A DNA stretch of 64,000 nt from Neobacillus bataviensis (GTDB taxonomy: Bacteria > Bacillota > Bacilli > Bacillales_B > DSM-18226), in NCBI RefSeq assembly GCF_019969725.1, contig NZ_JAHXYW010000007.1, positions 208,200 through 272,199 of the forward strand, written 5' to 3'. Positions 43,070 through 51,455 of the stretch are shown here, one piece after another. The notes below the pieces were generated by a model. It did not search any database. It was not told the origin of the DNA and was given only the letters and a program-made list of their open reading frames with translations. Made by a program: the position numbers and the translations under genes. How positions within the stretch are numbered: the stretch's first letter is position 1; each line of letters begins with the position of its first letter.

Positions 43070-43818
43070 CATCGCAAGTCTAATTTATTCTTTTGAACAA
43101 ACTCCTTCATATACATTCTATTTTGCTTTTCAAGCATTTTTCCCATCTGCTCGGTCCAGCGGTCGTTTCTCTTTCCTTCCGTTCTTTGAATATAATAGTT
43201 AGATATCAACTCATCATATTCTTCCAGCTGCCGGTTATAAATTTCCGTATTTTGTTGATATTCGTCTTCATGGTAAATATGTTCAAAAGGCAGCCTTGGT
43301 TTACGCTCATTTTGTTTTACTGGATACCCGACCGCTAGTCCAAATAAAGGAATTACTCTTTCTGGTGTTTTTAAAACCTTTTGAACTTCCTCTAGTCGGT
43401 TGCGAATGCCTCCAATATAACAAATACCAAGTCCCAAAGATTCTGCTGCAATCGCCGCATTTTGTGCTGCTAATGTTGCATCGATGAGAGCAACCATAAA
43501 TTTCTCCGTGCTTTCAATCGATGAATTGACATTTTTCTGTTCTTTTTCACCAATAATCGTATGGCGGTAGAGATCTGCACAAAAAACAAAGAAATGGCCA
43601 TTTTTTTCAACATATTCTTGATTTCCTGCAAGCTCTGCGAGTCTCCTCTTTTTCTCTCTATCCTTAACCCCAATAATTGAGTAGGCCTGAATAAAGCTTG
43701 AGGTTGATGCGGATTGAGCAGAAGTGACAATCGTTCGTATTTGTTCTACGGTTAAAGGTTTGTCCTCAAAATGTCGAATAGAGCGATGATTAAGTATAGT
43801 TGCTATTGTATCATTCAT
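43069..43818 (-). CDS. nfrA: NADPH-dependent FMN reductase/nitroreductase, NfrA type
   Basis: A 249-residue nitroreductase-fold flavoprotein close to the NfrA/YcnD size. It has the N-terminal FMN contact NHRSIRHFEDKPL (about 11-23), SAQSASTSSFIQAYSIIGV (about 33-51), a central AAESLGLGICYIGGIRN (about 124-140) and the C-terminal RxPF-type segment RKPRLPFEHIYHEDEYQ. Such enzymes reduce FMN, nitroaromatics, quinones or disulphides with NADPH. The exact subgroup is uncertain. Its ATG has AAAGG at 11 bases, and it is followed on the same strand by an independently terminated trmL-side unit. Confidence 0.85.
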   Translation of the reverse strand: MNDTIATILNHRSIRHFEDKPLTVEQIRTIVTSAQSASTSSFIQAYSIIGVKDREKKRRLAELAGNQEYVEKNGHFFVFCADLYRHTIIGEKEQKNVNSSIESTEKFMVALIDATLAAQNAAIAAESLGLGICYIGGIRNRLEEVQKVLKTPERVIPLFGLAVGYPVKQNERKPRLPFEHIYHEDEYQQNTEIYNRQLEEYDELISNYYIQRTEGKRNDRWTEQMGKMLEKQNRMYMKEFVQKNKLDLR

Positions 43819-43844
43819 ATCATTTATCCTTTCTTTTTTAGCAA

Positions 43845-43872
43845 AAGGAGGCCCAAACCCTAGGACCTCCTT
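43845..43872 (-). terminator. intrinsic terminator
   Basis: On the minus strand AAGGAGG / CCTCCTT with a G-C-rich inner part then TTTT, following trmL. Confidence 0.75.
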
Positions 43873-43876
43873 GCAA

Positions 43877-44350
43877 TTATTTCAAATGAATATAGTTTTG
43901 CTGGCGAAGTGCTTCATATATAAGAATCGCCGCTGTATTGGAGAGATTCAAAGAACGAATATTATCATTCATTGGAATCCGTAATGAAACCTCTTTATTT
44001 GTTTCTATAACGTCTTTTGGCAGACCTGTTGTTTCCCGGCCAAAGATAAAATAATAGTCCTTGTCTGGATTACTATAATCAAAGCTGCTATGCGGTTTTT
44101 GCCCAAACTTTGTTAAGTAAAAAAATTCACCGCCGGCATTTTTTTCATAAAAATCCTCTAATGAATCGTAATATGTGATATTTACATGTTCCCAATAATC
44201 CAATCCTGCTCTTTTTAACATCTTGTCATCGGTTGAAAAGCCAAGCGGGCGAATTAAATGTAAAGCGGTATCGGTACCTGCACAGGTTCTCGCTATATTC
44301 CCTGTATTGGAAGGGATTTGTGGTTGGTATAGTACTACATGTATGGACAC
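43877..44350 (-). CDS. trmL: tRNA (cytidine/uridine-34-2'-O-)-methyltransferase
   Basis: A 157-residue SPOUT methyltransferase (TrmL, formerly CspR) that 2'-O-methylates the wobble base of tRNA-Leu. Knot motifs: QIPSNTGNIARTCAGT (about 10-25), FGRETTGLP (about 99-107) and IPMNDNIRSLNLSNTAAILIYEALRQ (about 122-147). I use GTG 44350 because GAGGTG stands 6 bases before it; an in-frame GTG three codons earlier overlaps that site. It follows yhbB on the same strand, as in B. subtilis. Confidence 0.93.
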   Translation of the reverse strand: MSIHVVLYQPQIPSNTGNIARTCAGTDTALHLIRPLGFSTDDKMLKRAGLDYWEHVNITYYDSLEDFYEKNAGGEFFYLTKFGQKPHSSFDYSNPDKDYYFIFGRETTGLPKDVIETNKEVSLRIPMNDNIRSLNLSNTAAILIYEALRQQNYIHLK

Positions 44351-44421
44351 GAATTTCACCTCAGATAAAAAACTCTATCTGAATTATACCACTATGACAT
44401 TTGCTTTCAAGATAAGTGCCT

Positions 44422-45294
44422 TTAATCAAGAATATGGTAAAACCTATATTTGATATTGGGTGTATAGGCGGAAGAATCTTCATATGCCCAGTATCTCATT
44501 CGACTATTATAGGTGTGGGCATTTACTAAAGGCATTCCGTTCGCGTCCTTTGCCGTGACAATGGTATTATGGTTGAATCGGCCGTCCCCTTCAAAATCAT
44601 AGCAAATCACATCCCCCAATAATAATTGATCGGGGCTGCTTACCTCTTTTGCCCTTAATCCAGTAGTAGATTTAGATAAATATAAGCGAAGGGAGTTGGC
44701 AATTGCCCAGCTATAGCTCCAGTTATGATTTTGCATCCACCATCCTGTTCCGCGATTTGGATAGCCTCTCATTGGTGCCCCTGCAACATGAAGACATTGG
44801 GAGATGAAATTCGTACAATCATTTTCAAACTTTTTATAGGCTGGATTATAGCTGTTCCACCAGCGTTCTGCATACTGAATCGCTTTTAACCGATTATATT
44901 GATAACTTAAGCGATCGAAGGTATCCGCCATGAAAGGCTCGGAATATCCCACAGGCTGAGCTCCATTCTCCATGGGCTTGATTTCCCCATCCATAATTAA
45001 TATTTCTTTATAAAATTTGGCTACTCTTTCTTCGACTTCTTCTTCCAAATAAAGATTGCCTTTTTGTTTAATTAAATATTGATAATGAGCATTGTATTTT
45101 ATGGTTTGAAAATCATCTTCGCTTGTATTTTCAAGGATCTTCCCAGCTGCTTTCACTTTGACGATTTCTGCTGATCTTTTTGCTAAGGACTCAAGCTTCC
45201 TATCTGCTTTTGAAAAATTATCCTTGGAATTTCTGTGATTCGCTACAAATTGTTGAACCCTTTTTTCAAATAGTTCTTGAAGAATTTCACGCAT
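44422..45294 (-). CDS. yhbB: amidase-domain protein YhbB
   Basis: A 290-residue protein with a C-terminal Amidase_6 domain (about 140-288). The motifs are KFENDCTNFISQCLHVAGAPM (catalytic Cys, about 160), LLLGDVICYDFEGDGRFNHNTIVT (His about 242) and NAHTYNSRMRYW. The first 100 residues are highly charged and helical, with no signal peptide seen. The domain is a papain-like (NlpC-related) fold found in Bacillus cell-wall or spore proteins. Gene order queG-yhbB-trmL matches B. subtilis, but the substrate is unknown. Confidence 0.85.
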   Translation of the reverse strand: MREILQELFEKRVQQFVANHRNSKDNFSKADRKLESLAKRSAEIVKVKAAGKILENTSEDDFQTIKYNAHYQYLIKQKGNLYLEEEVEERVAKFYKEILIMDGEIKPMENGAQPVGYSEPFMADTFDRLSYQYNRLKAIQYAERWWNSYNPAYKKFENDCTNFISQCLHVAGAPMRGYPNRGTGWWMQNHNWSYSWAIANSLRLYLSKSTTGLRAKEVSSPDQLLLGDVICYDFEGDGRFNHNTIVTAKDANGMPLVNAHTYNSRMRYWAYEDSSAYTPNIKYRFYHILD

Positions 45295-45336
45295 AATCTT
45301 CCCTCCTTCCCTTCATACTTATGAAAGAAATTGAAA

Positions 45337-45367
45337 AAAAAGAGCGGAACCGTTTTGGTTCGCTCCT
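45337..45367 (-). terminator. intrinsic terminator
   Basis: On the minus strand GAGCGAACC / GGTTCCGCTC then TTTTTTTT, just after queG. Confidence 0.85.
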
Positions 45368-45371
45368 AGAA

Positions 45372-46502
45372 TTAGTTATAAAAGCTTAAGCCTTTTTTAA
45401 TTTCACGTTGTACTGCTTGATCAGTTTCTTGTTCTTCAGCCCTTTTTAACGCCGCAAATGCAGTTTCTCCGCCAATTTTACCTAGTGCCCATGCTGCAGT
45501 GCCCTTTGCTATTGGACTTACTTCATTTTGTAATATGTCTACTAAATCGGAAACCGCAGATTCATCTTTAAAGTGGGCAAGCGCGATAATGGCATTTCGC
45601 TGAATGGGCTTCTTCCCACGCCAAGATCCTGCCAAAGAACCAAATTGTTTTTTAAATTCCCGGTTGCTTAATTTTAAAATCGGTCTTAATAATGGTTTGG
45701 CGACTTCGGGATCAGGTTCCATTTCGTTGTGAAAATGAAAGTTCTTCCCCTTATTATGCGGACAGGCAGTTTGGCAGGAATCACACCCATATATTCGATT
45801 TCCAATCTTTTCTCGAAATTCATCCGGAATGATTTCTTTTGTTTGAGTTAAATATGAAATACAGCGCTGGGCATTAATTTGACCGCCTTGAACTAATGCA
45901 CCGGTTGGACATGCATCTAAACACTTTGTGCATGTTCCGCATTGGTCTTCTATTGGTGTATCCGGTTCAAAAGGAATGCTCGTAATCATTTCACCTATAT
46001 ATACATAAGAGCCAAATTCGGGAGTAATAATGGCGCAGTTTTTTCCGCTCCAGCCGATTCCAGCTCTTTCTGCAACTGCCCGATCTGAAAGCTCTCCTGT
46101 ATCGACCATTGATTTTAAACGGGCATCTGGCACCTTTGTTAAAATAAACTCTTCCAGCTTTTTGAGCCTGTCTCTTAGAATATGATGATAGTCGAGCCCC
46201 CAGGAGGCCCGGCTAAAAATACCTCTTCTTTCTCCCTTTTTACTTTCAACACGTTCGTTCATTTTGGAAGGATAGGCAAGAGCAATCGAAATGATTGATT
46301 TTGGTTCTTGCAAAAGTAGTGCTGGGTTCACTCTTTTCTCAATATCTGGCTCTTCAAAACCGGATTGGTATCCAAGTTGTTGTTGTGTTATTAGTCTGTT
46401 TTTTAGTTCGGTGAAAGGGTCGGCACTTGTGAAGCCGATTTTATCGATTCCGATTTCTTTGCTGTAGGCAATAAGTTCTTCTTTTAAATTTTTGGCATTC
46501 AC
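45372..46502 (-). CDS. queG: epoxyqueuosine reductase
   Basis: A 376-residue cobalamin- and iron-sulfur-dependent enzyme that reduces epoxyqueuosine to queuosine in tRNA. Two ferredoxin-like clusters are seen: CGTCTKCLDACP (about 189-200) and CDSCQTACPHNKG (about 239-251). The catalytic region DTGELSDRAVAERAGIGWSGKN lies at about 133-154, and C-terminal HEAT-like repeats at about 300-370. Start GTG 46502 behind AAGGAGG. It is first in the queG-yhbB-trmL block, all tRNA- or envelope-related. Confidence 0.95.
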   Translation of the reverse strand: MNAKNLKEELIAYSKEIGIDKIGFTSADPFTELKNRLITQQQLGYQSGFEEPDIEKRVNPALLLQEPKSIISIALAYPSKMNERVESKKGERRGIFSRASWGLDYHHILRDRLKKLEEFILTKVPDARLKSMVDTGELSDRAVAERAGIGWSGKNCAIITPEFGSYVYIGEMITSIPFEPDTPIEDQCGTCTKCLDACPTGALVQGGQINAQRCISYLTQTKEIIPDEFREKIGNRIYGCDSCQTACPHNKGKNFHFHNEMEPDPEVAKPLLRPILKLSNREFKKQFGSLAGSWRGKKPIQRNAIIALAHFKDESAVSDLVDILQNEVSPIAKGTAAWALGKIGGETAFAALKRAEEQETDQAVQREIKKGLSFYN

Positions 46503-46611
46503 TTTGGCTTCCTCCTTTCTTCCAGAATGATCTATGTTAGAGGTCGTTTAATTATTTGTAGCACATCTATTTATGATAAACTATTTTCAATGATTTTTGG
46601 AGGTGTGATTG

Positions 46612-47283
46612 TTGGAAATTCAAGTTTCATCAGGTCTTTTTAAGGAGATTCCTCATTTTAAATTAGGAGTCATTGAATACAAAGGTATTACCGTTGGGGA
46701 TTCGCCGCAAATGCTTAAAGGAAGACTTCAGATGTTCCAGGAGTCTATATATTTTGATTTAGAGGATAAAAATGTTCCGGAGCTGCCTGGAATCCAGGAA
46801 TGGCGTGCTATTTTTAAAAAGATTGGCAAGGACCCTAATCGGTACCGTCATTCCGCTGAAGCGCTTTACAGGAGGGTTCAGAAGCAAAATTATCTCACGT
46901 CTGTTCAAACTGCGATTGATATTAATAATTTTTTCTCGTTGCAATATCAAGTCCCCATCGGCATTTATGACCTAGATCGTTTAGAAGGGCACGTGGATGT
47001 TCGACTAGGCACCGAGGGAGAAGAGTACATTGGATTAAATGGCCGTTCTAACTCTTTAGAAAGCCTTATTGTTGCCTCTGATTTAATTGGACCGTTCGGG
47101 AGTCCGTTTGTGGATTCTGTCAGAACACCAGTAACCTTAGATACCAAGAATGCACTGCAAATTATTTATTTAAGACCATCAACAGACTTGGAAAATGCGA
47201 ATAAGCTGACTGAATCATTAATGAATATGTTTATTCAGGTGCATGGCGGAGATGGTTCTTATAAGATTTTGGAGAGCCAATAA
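46612..47283 (+). CDS. B3/B4 tRNA-synthetase-like domain protein
   Basis: A 223-residue stand-alone B3/B4 domain, the fold found in the PheT editing region. Family motifs: IQEWRAIFKKIGKDPNRYRHSAEALYRRV (about 61-89), NNFFSLQYQVPIGIYDLDRL (about 105-124) and DSVRTPVT (about 165). Free-standing versions have been proposed to deacylate mischarged tRNA, but this is not established for this one. GGAGG stands 8 bases before TTG 46612; an adjacent TTG at 46609 is an alternative start. Confidence 0.8.
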   Translation: MEIQVSSGLFKEIPHFKLGVIEYKGITVGDSPQMLKGRLQMFQESIYFDLEDKNVPELPGIQEWRAIFKKIGKDPNRYRHSAEALYRRVQKQNYLTSVQTAIDINNFFSLQYQVPIGIYDLDRLEGHVDVRLGTEGEEYIGLNGRSNSLESLIVASDLIGPFGSPFVDSVRTPVTLDTKNALQIIYLRPSTDLENANKLTESLMNMFIQVHGGDGSYKILESQ

Positions 47284-47302
47284 AGCTGTATTTATGCAAA
47301 AT

Positions 47303-47349
47303 AAAAAAACGCAATGCATCGTTCTCCTTTGTAACGATACACTGCGTTA
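47303..47349 (-). terminator. terminator of tRNA-Gly
   Basis: On the minus strand AACGCAGTG...AACGATGCATTGCGTT stem then TTTTTTT, 11 bases after the tRNA 3' end. Confidence 0.8.
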
Positions 47350-47360
47350 GTTAATATGTA

Positions 47361-47434
47361 TGGAGCGGGTGATGAGAATCGAACTCACAACATCAGCTTG
47401 GAAGGCTGAGGTTTTACCACTAAACTACACCCGC
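47361..47434 (-). tRNA. tRNA-Gly(TCC)
   Basis: 74 nt with encoded CCA. Anticodon loop CTTCCAA gives TCC; T-loop GTTCGAT and acceptor GCGGGTG/CACCCGC are complete. It stands alone, away from the main tRNA cluster, with its own terminator. Confidence 0.95.
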
Positions 47435-47550
47435 AAATAATTTAATAATGTCAAATTAGTGAACTAAAGTCGACTTTTTCATAATACACAGTTTTTTTAT
47501 GGACGTCAAGTAATTATTGCACTTTTTGTCGAAATTTCTTCAAGAAGCTA

Positions 47551-47590
47551 AAAAGCCTTCAATTAATTATCATTTTATTAATTGAAGGCT
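47551..47590 (-). terminator. intrinsic terminator of the lysine operon
   Basis: AGCCTTCAATTAAT / ATTAATTGAAGGCT with a 9-nt loop and TTTT on the minus strand, after lysP. Confidence 0.88.
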
Positions 47591-47600
47591 GGAATAATGA

Positions 47601-49085
47601 CTAACTTTTTTGATGGTCTTCAAAGGAACATTTATTTAACGGGACAACCTTTGTTTTATGAATGACTTTATAACCGATCCAAATCACTAAAAAAATGGGC
47701 AATCCAATATATGATACGGCTGCTCCGTACCAATCAATGTTACCTGTCATAAATGCTTGATAATTTTGTCCAAGAATGATAATAATGCACATTGCTAATG
47801 CAAGAATAGGGCCAAGAGGGAACCATTTCGCCTTGTATTTAAGTTCATTCAGGTCTCTTCCCTGGGCAATGTAGGCCTTTCTAAAACGGTAGTGGCTCAA
47901 AGCAATTCCTACCCAGGCAATAAATCCGGTTAAACCTGATGCATTTAATAGCCATGTATACACTTGATCCCCAAAAATGGACGTTAAAAAGGCAAGTCCG
48001 CCAATAATCGTTGTCATAACAAGCGCATTTATTGGAATCCCCCGATTATTTACTTTTTGCAAAAATTTCGGAGCCTGTCCGTCCTTTGCCATAGACCATA
48101 GCATTCGAGTTGAAGCATATAGCCCCGACGTTCCGCATGACAAAACAGACGTTAAGATAACTGCATTCATGACAGAGGCTGTAAAGGCAATTCCTGCTTT
48201 TTCGAAAACGAGGGTAAATGGGCTTACCGCAATTTTGTCAACATCCCCGCCTAACAGTTCAGGACTAGTATATGGGATTACTAGCCCAATGACTGCAATC
48301 GCTCCAATATAAAATAGAAGAATTCGCCAAAATACTTGCCGGATTGCTTTCGGTATGTTTTTCTTGGGATTTTCACTTTCCCCTGCTGCAATCCCTACCA
48401 GTTCAGTCCCTTGGAAGGAAAAACCAGCTATGAAAAAAATACTTAACACAGACATAAAGCCTCCGCTTACCGGAGCATCTCCCAATGTAAAGTTTTTAAA
48501 CCCGATATACTCACCTCCGAAAATCCCAAAGATGGTGAGCACACCAACGCCTATAAAAACAATGATAGTAATAACTTTTATTAAAGCGAACCAATACTCA
48601 GATTCTCCGTAACTTTTAACCGACAAAGCATTCAATAAAAAGATTAGTCCTAAAAACAGGGCACTCCAAACGATGCTTGGCACATCCGGAAGCCAGAATT
48701 TCATAATGATGGCCGAAGCAACGATTTCAACTGCCAGGGTAACAGCCCAGTTGAACCAATAATTCCAACCGAGCGCAAATCCTAATGCTGGGTCAACAAA
48801 ACGGCTGGCATATGTGGCAAATGATCCGGAAACCGGTATAAAGGTAGCCATTTCACCGAGGCTTGTCATCAAAAAATAGACCATGATTCCAATCGCGCCA
48901 TATGCAATCATCGCACCACCGGGTCCAGCTGTTTGAATGGACGCACCTGTCGCTAAAAACAGCCCCGTACCAATTGATCCCCCAATCGCAATCATTGTCA
49001 TGTGACGTGCCTTTAAATTGCGTTTAATTCCATCATTAGTTTCCTGATTATTCTGACTCTTTTCTTCAATTTTAATGGCTTCCAT
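47601..49085 (-). CDS. lysP: amino-acid permease, LysP-like
   Basis: A 494-residue APC-superfamily transporter with about 12 membrane segments. It begins with a hydrophilic tail and MTMIAIGGSIGTGLFLATGASIQTAGPGGAMIAY (about 29-63, substrate loop). GESENPKKNIPKAIRQVFWRI (about 236) and the TM8 region SCGTSGLYASTRML follow. It resembles lysine-specific permeases, and being last in a lysine degradation operon makes lysine uptake the likely job. A strong hairpin (49129-49170) separates it from yokU, so its level may differ from the enzymes. Confidence 0.85.
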   Translation of the reverse strand: MEAIKIEEKSQNNQETNDGIKRNLKARHMTMIAIGGSIGTGLFLATGASIQTAGPGGAMIAYGAIGIMVYFLMTSLGEMATFIPVSGSFATYASRFVDPALGFALGWNYWFNWAVTLAVEIVASAIIMKFWLPDVPSIVWSALFLGLIFLLNALSVKSYGESEYWFALIKVITIIVFIGVGVLTIFGIFGGEYIGFKNFTLGDAPVSGGFMSVLSIFFIAGFSFQGTELVGIAAGESENPKKNIPKAIRQVFWRILLFYIGAIAVIGLVIPYTSPELLGGDVDKIAVSPFTLVFEKAGIAFTASVMNAVILTSVLSCGTSGLYASTRMLWSMAKDGQAPKFLQKVNNRGIPINALVMTTIIGGLAFLTSIFGDQVYTWLLNASGLTGFIAWVGIALSHYRFRKAYIAQGRDLNELKYKAKWFPLGPILALAMCIIIILGQNYQAFMTGNIDWYGAAVSYIGLPIFLVIWIGYKVIHKTKVVPLNKCSFEDHQKS

Positions 49086-49128
49086 CCTTTTTCCACCTTC
49101 ACAATTAGGATATTAACGAAATGGCAAT

Positions 49129-49170
49129 GGATAATTTATCCCCCCTTAGAAAGAGGGAGATAAATTATCC
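49129..49170 (-). promoter_or_regulatory. hairpin between yokU and lysP
   Basis: Perfect 12-bp inverted repeat GGATAATTTATC / GATAAATTATCC with an inner C-rich/G-rich pairing and no U-run after it. It could be an mRNA-stability or processing stem, or a regulator-binding site. Confidence 0.5.
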
Positions 49171-49212
49171 GATATTATTGATGTTTTTTTCTATCTGCCA
49201 TAAGATGGATTA

Positions 49213-49494
49213 CTATTTAGAAAAATCAAAGTAGTTTCGCTTTAATAAGCGTGGAGCAGCCATAAGTGTGTCAAATGCCAAACTTTTTTCAAGCTTTGAA
49301 GTATCGATTAAAAATAGCTGATCTTCAATTTTCTGTACCGTTTCATCAGTTTGGTAGGTAATACCACATTCTGAGCAATGGAAGGCTGGTGTGTCCTGAA
49401 TTTCAATTGTTTTCGTACCGTCCGGTAGTTCCCAATACACTGTGTTGCCCGTTTCAACTGCTGTGTCAGATCCGCACCATTGACAATTCAACAT
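49213..49494 (-). CDS. yokU: YokU-family zinc-ribbon protein
   Basis: A 93-residue protein with two Cys-x-x-Cys pairs (CQWC at 4-7, CSEC about 40-43) in a zinc-ribbon arrangement, followed by a helical tail with AAPRLLKRNYF. It belongs to the YokU group, often placed next to kamA in Bacillus. Its ATG overlaps the kamA stop by one base (TAATG), so the two are coupled. Function unknown; a regulatory or assembly role for KamA is plausible from position only. Confidence 0.8.
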   Translation of the reverse strand: MLNCQWCGSDTAVETGNTVYWELPDGTKTIEIQDTPAFHCSECGITYQTDETVQKIEDQLFLIDTSKLEKSLAFDTLMAAPRLLKRNYFDFSK

Positions 49495-50903
49495 TATTCC
49501 TCCCTTGCTCCCACAGTCTCATATTTGCTCATTTGGGCATGGAATTTTTTCTCTTTCAATTCATCACGTTTCTCTCGTTTATCCTTTAAAGAGCTATGTT
49601 CTGGATTTTCCTTATACGTTTTACGGCGGTCCAATCGTTTTAAACCTTCTGGAATTAGGTTAAATTTCGTATCATCAATAATGGACAGTACACCATTACT
49701 TTCGAAATTTTCAAATACTTCAGGATAAATCTTTTTATAATAATCCTCTGCACTTCCTGGATGGTAATTTTCAGGTTCGGGATAAGATGTAATGACACCT
49801 TCAAAGTTACGCAAAACTACTTTATTGGAACTTTGAGAAATGATATAGTTCGGCTGCAATGGAATTTTGCCACCTCCTCCAGGAGCATCAACAATGAAGG
49901 TTGGAACGGCATAACCCGAAGTGTGACCTCGAAGCCCTTCCATGATTTCCAATCCTTTGCTGATTGGTGCACGGAAATGGCCGATCCCTTCTGATAAATC
50001 ACACTGGTAAATGTAATATGGACGCACGCGAATTTTAACGAGGTCATGCATAAGCTGTTTCATGATTGGAACGCTGTCGTTAATGCCTGCAAGAATAACT
50101 GCTTGGTTGCCTAGTGGTACGCCCGCATTTGAAAGCATTTCACATGCTCGCTTCGAATCTTCCGTAATTTCCATCGATGTATTGAAATGCGTATTCAGCC
50201 ATACTGGATGATACTTTTTCAAGATATTGCAAAGATTTTCAGTAATACGCTGTGGGAATACAACCGGTGCTCTTGTACCGATTCGAATAATTTCCACATG
50301 TGGAATTTCACGTAAATTCTTTAAAATATACTCTAAAATATTGTCATTGATAAGGAGTCCGTCTCCTCCCGAAATTAGCACATCACGGATTTGCGGAGTG
50401 GAAGCAATATAATTAATGGCATTGTCTAACTGTTTCTTAGGTACACCCATTCCAATTTGACCTGAGAAACGTCTTCTTGTGCAGTAACGGCAGTACATCG
50501 AGCACTGGTTTGTTACCAGGAACAATACACGGTCCGGATAACGATGCGTTAGCCCAGGTACCGGTGAATCCTCATCTTCATGGAGCGGATCCTCCAAGTC
50601 ATATCTTGTTTTATACAATTCCTGAGAGATTGGAACAGACTGCATACGAATCGGACATCTTGGATCATCTTGGTCCATCAGCGATGCATAATATGGCGTA
50701 ATGTTTAATGGAATGGTTTTGGTAGCAATTTTAACTCCTTCTTCTTCTAGTGGTGTTAAATTGATTACTTTCTTTAAGTCTTCAAGAGTTTTAATGGTGT
50801 TTGTCAATTGCCATACCCAGTCATTCCATTGCTCGTCAGTTACATCTTTCCAAAGCTCGATTTCTTTCCAATGTCTTTTTGGTTTAAATAAAGTGTTTCT
50901 CAT
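49494..50903 (-). CDS. kamA: L-lysine 2,3-aminomutase
   Basis: A 469-residue radical-SAM, PLP-dependent enzyme converting L-lysine to L-beta-lysine. The 4Fe-4S motif CSMYCRYC is at 134-141, followed by TRRRFSG, VLISGGDGLLI (SAM contact) and the PLP-Lys region FIVDAPGGGGKIPLQPNY (about 338). Length and sequence fit KamA of Bacillus. It acts first on lysine in the pathway but is the tenth gene of the transcript. GGAGGGG lies ahead of the ATG. Downstream yokU overlaps its stop; upstream is the GNAT gene, 72 bases away. Confidence 0.96.
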   Translation of the reverse strand: MRNTLFKPKRHWKEIELWKDVTDEQWNDWVWQLTNTIKTLEDLKKVINLTPLEEEGVKIATKTIPLNITPYYASLMDQDDPRCPIRMQSVPISQELYKTRYDLEDPLHEDEDSPVPGLTHRYPDRVLFLVTNQCSMYCRYCTRRRFSGQIGMGVPKKQLDNAINYIASTPQIRDVLISGGDGLLINDNILEYILKNLREIPHVEIIRIGTRAPVVFPQRITENLCNILKKYHPVWLNTHFNTSMEITEDSKRACEMLSNAGVPLGNQAVILAGINDSVPIMKQLMHDLVKIRVRPYYIYQCDLSEGIGHFRAPISKGLEIMEGLRGHTSGYAVPTFIVDAPGGGGKIPLQPNYIISQSSNKVVLRNFEGVITSYPEPENYHPGSAEDYYKKIYPEVFENFESNGVLSIIDDTKFNLIPEGLKRLDRRKTYKENPEHSSLKDKREKRDELKEKKFHAQMSKYETVGAREE

Positions 50904-50975
50904 CTTTTCCCCTCCTGGAATTCGTTTTTTTAATAACCAATTTTTTAGAAAAATTTCTCCCTTGATTCTAACTAT

Positions 50976-51455
50976 TTAAGAAATGATGTACTCCATATAA
51001 TAGCGGTTTTCCCCTTCGCCAAACTCATCGAATCTCGTTCCTTTAATGGCAAATCCCATTTTTTCATATAATTTAACAGCTGCCTTATTTTGGGTGTTGA
51101 CTGTTAAGCACACTTTATGAAAACCGTCCTGCTTTAAAATAGGATAAATTTCCTCTAAGAATAACTTTCCAATTCCTTTCCCCTGCTGGTCGGAACGAAC
51201 ATAAAAGCCGAATATATAGGCTTTATGAATATCATTGTAATCTCTCATCATCTCGCAAATGGCGATCGGTCTTGCATCATTTTGTTGTCGATATTGAATT
51301 AGTTTCCCGTATCTGACTAAAGGAATCAGGGTTTGTTCATCAACTGCTCCCATTCCCGGAAATGCATCTTTCTCGAGGTCCATCATTATGTGTAACTGTT
51401 CCGGGTTTAGTGAAGTCGGAACTTCGACATAATAGGATTTTTTTAATGTTTCCAT
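50976..51455 (-). CDS. GNAT-family N-acetyltransferase
   Basis: A 159-residue single GNAT domain. The acetyl-CoA loop is RSDQQGKGIGKLFLEEI (about 107-123), followed by LTVNTQNKAAVKLYEKMGF. It overlaps the M81 gene by 13 bases and lies just ahead of kamA. In B. subtilis and archaea, AblB/YodP at this place acetylates the N6 amine of beta-lysine, but YodP is about 120 residues longer. This protein may be a shorter substitute doing the same step, or may acylate another intermediate. Confidence 0.7.
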   Translation of the reverse strand: METLKKSYYVEVPTSLNPEQLHIMMDLEKDAFPGMGAVDEQTLIPLVRYGKLIQYRQQNDARPIAICEMMRDYNDIHKAYIFGFYVRSDQQGKGIGKLFLEEIYPILKQDGFHKVCLTVNTQNKAAVKLYEKMGFAIKGTRFDEFGEGENRYYMEYIIS

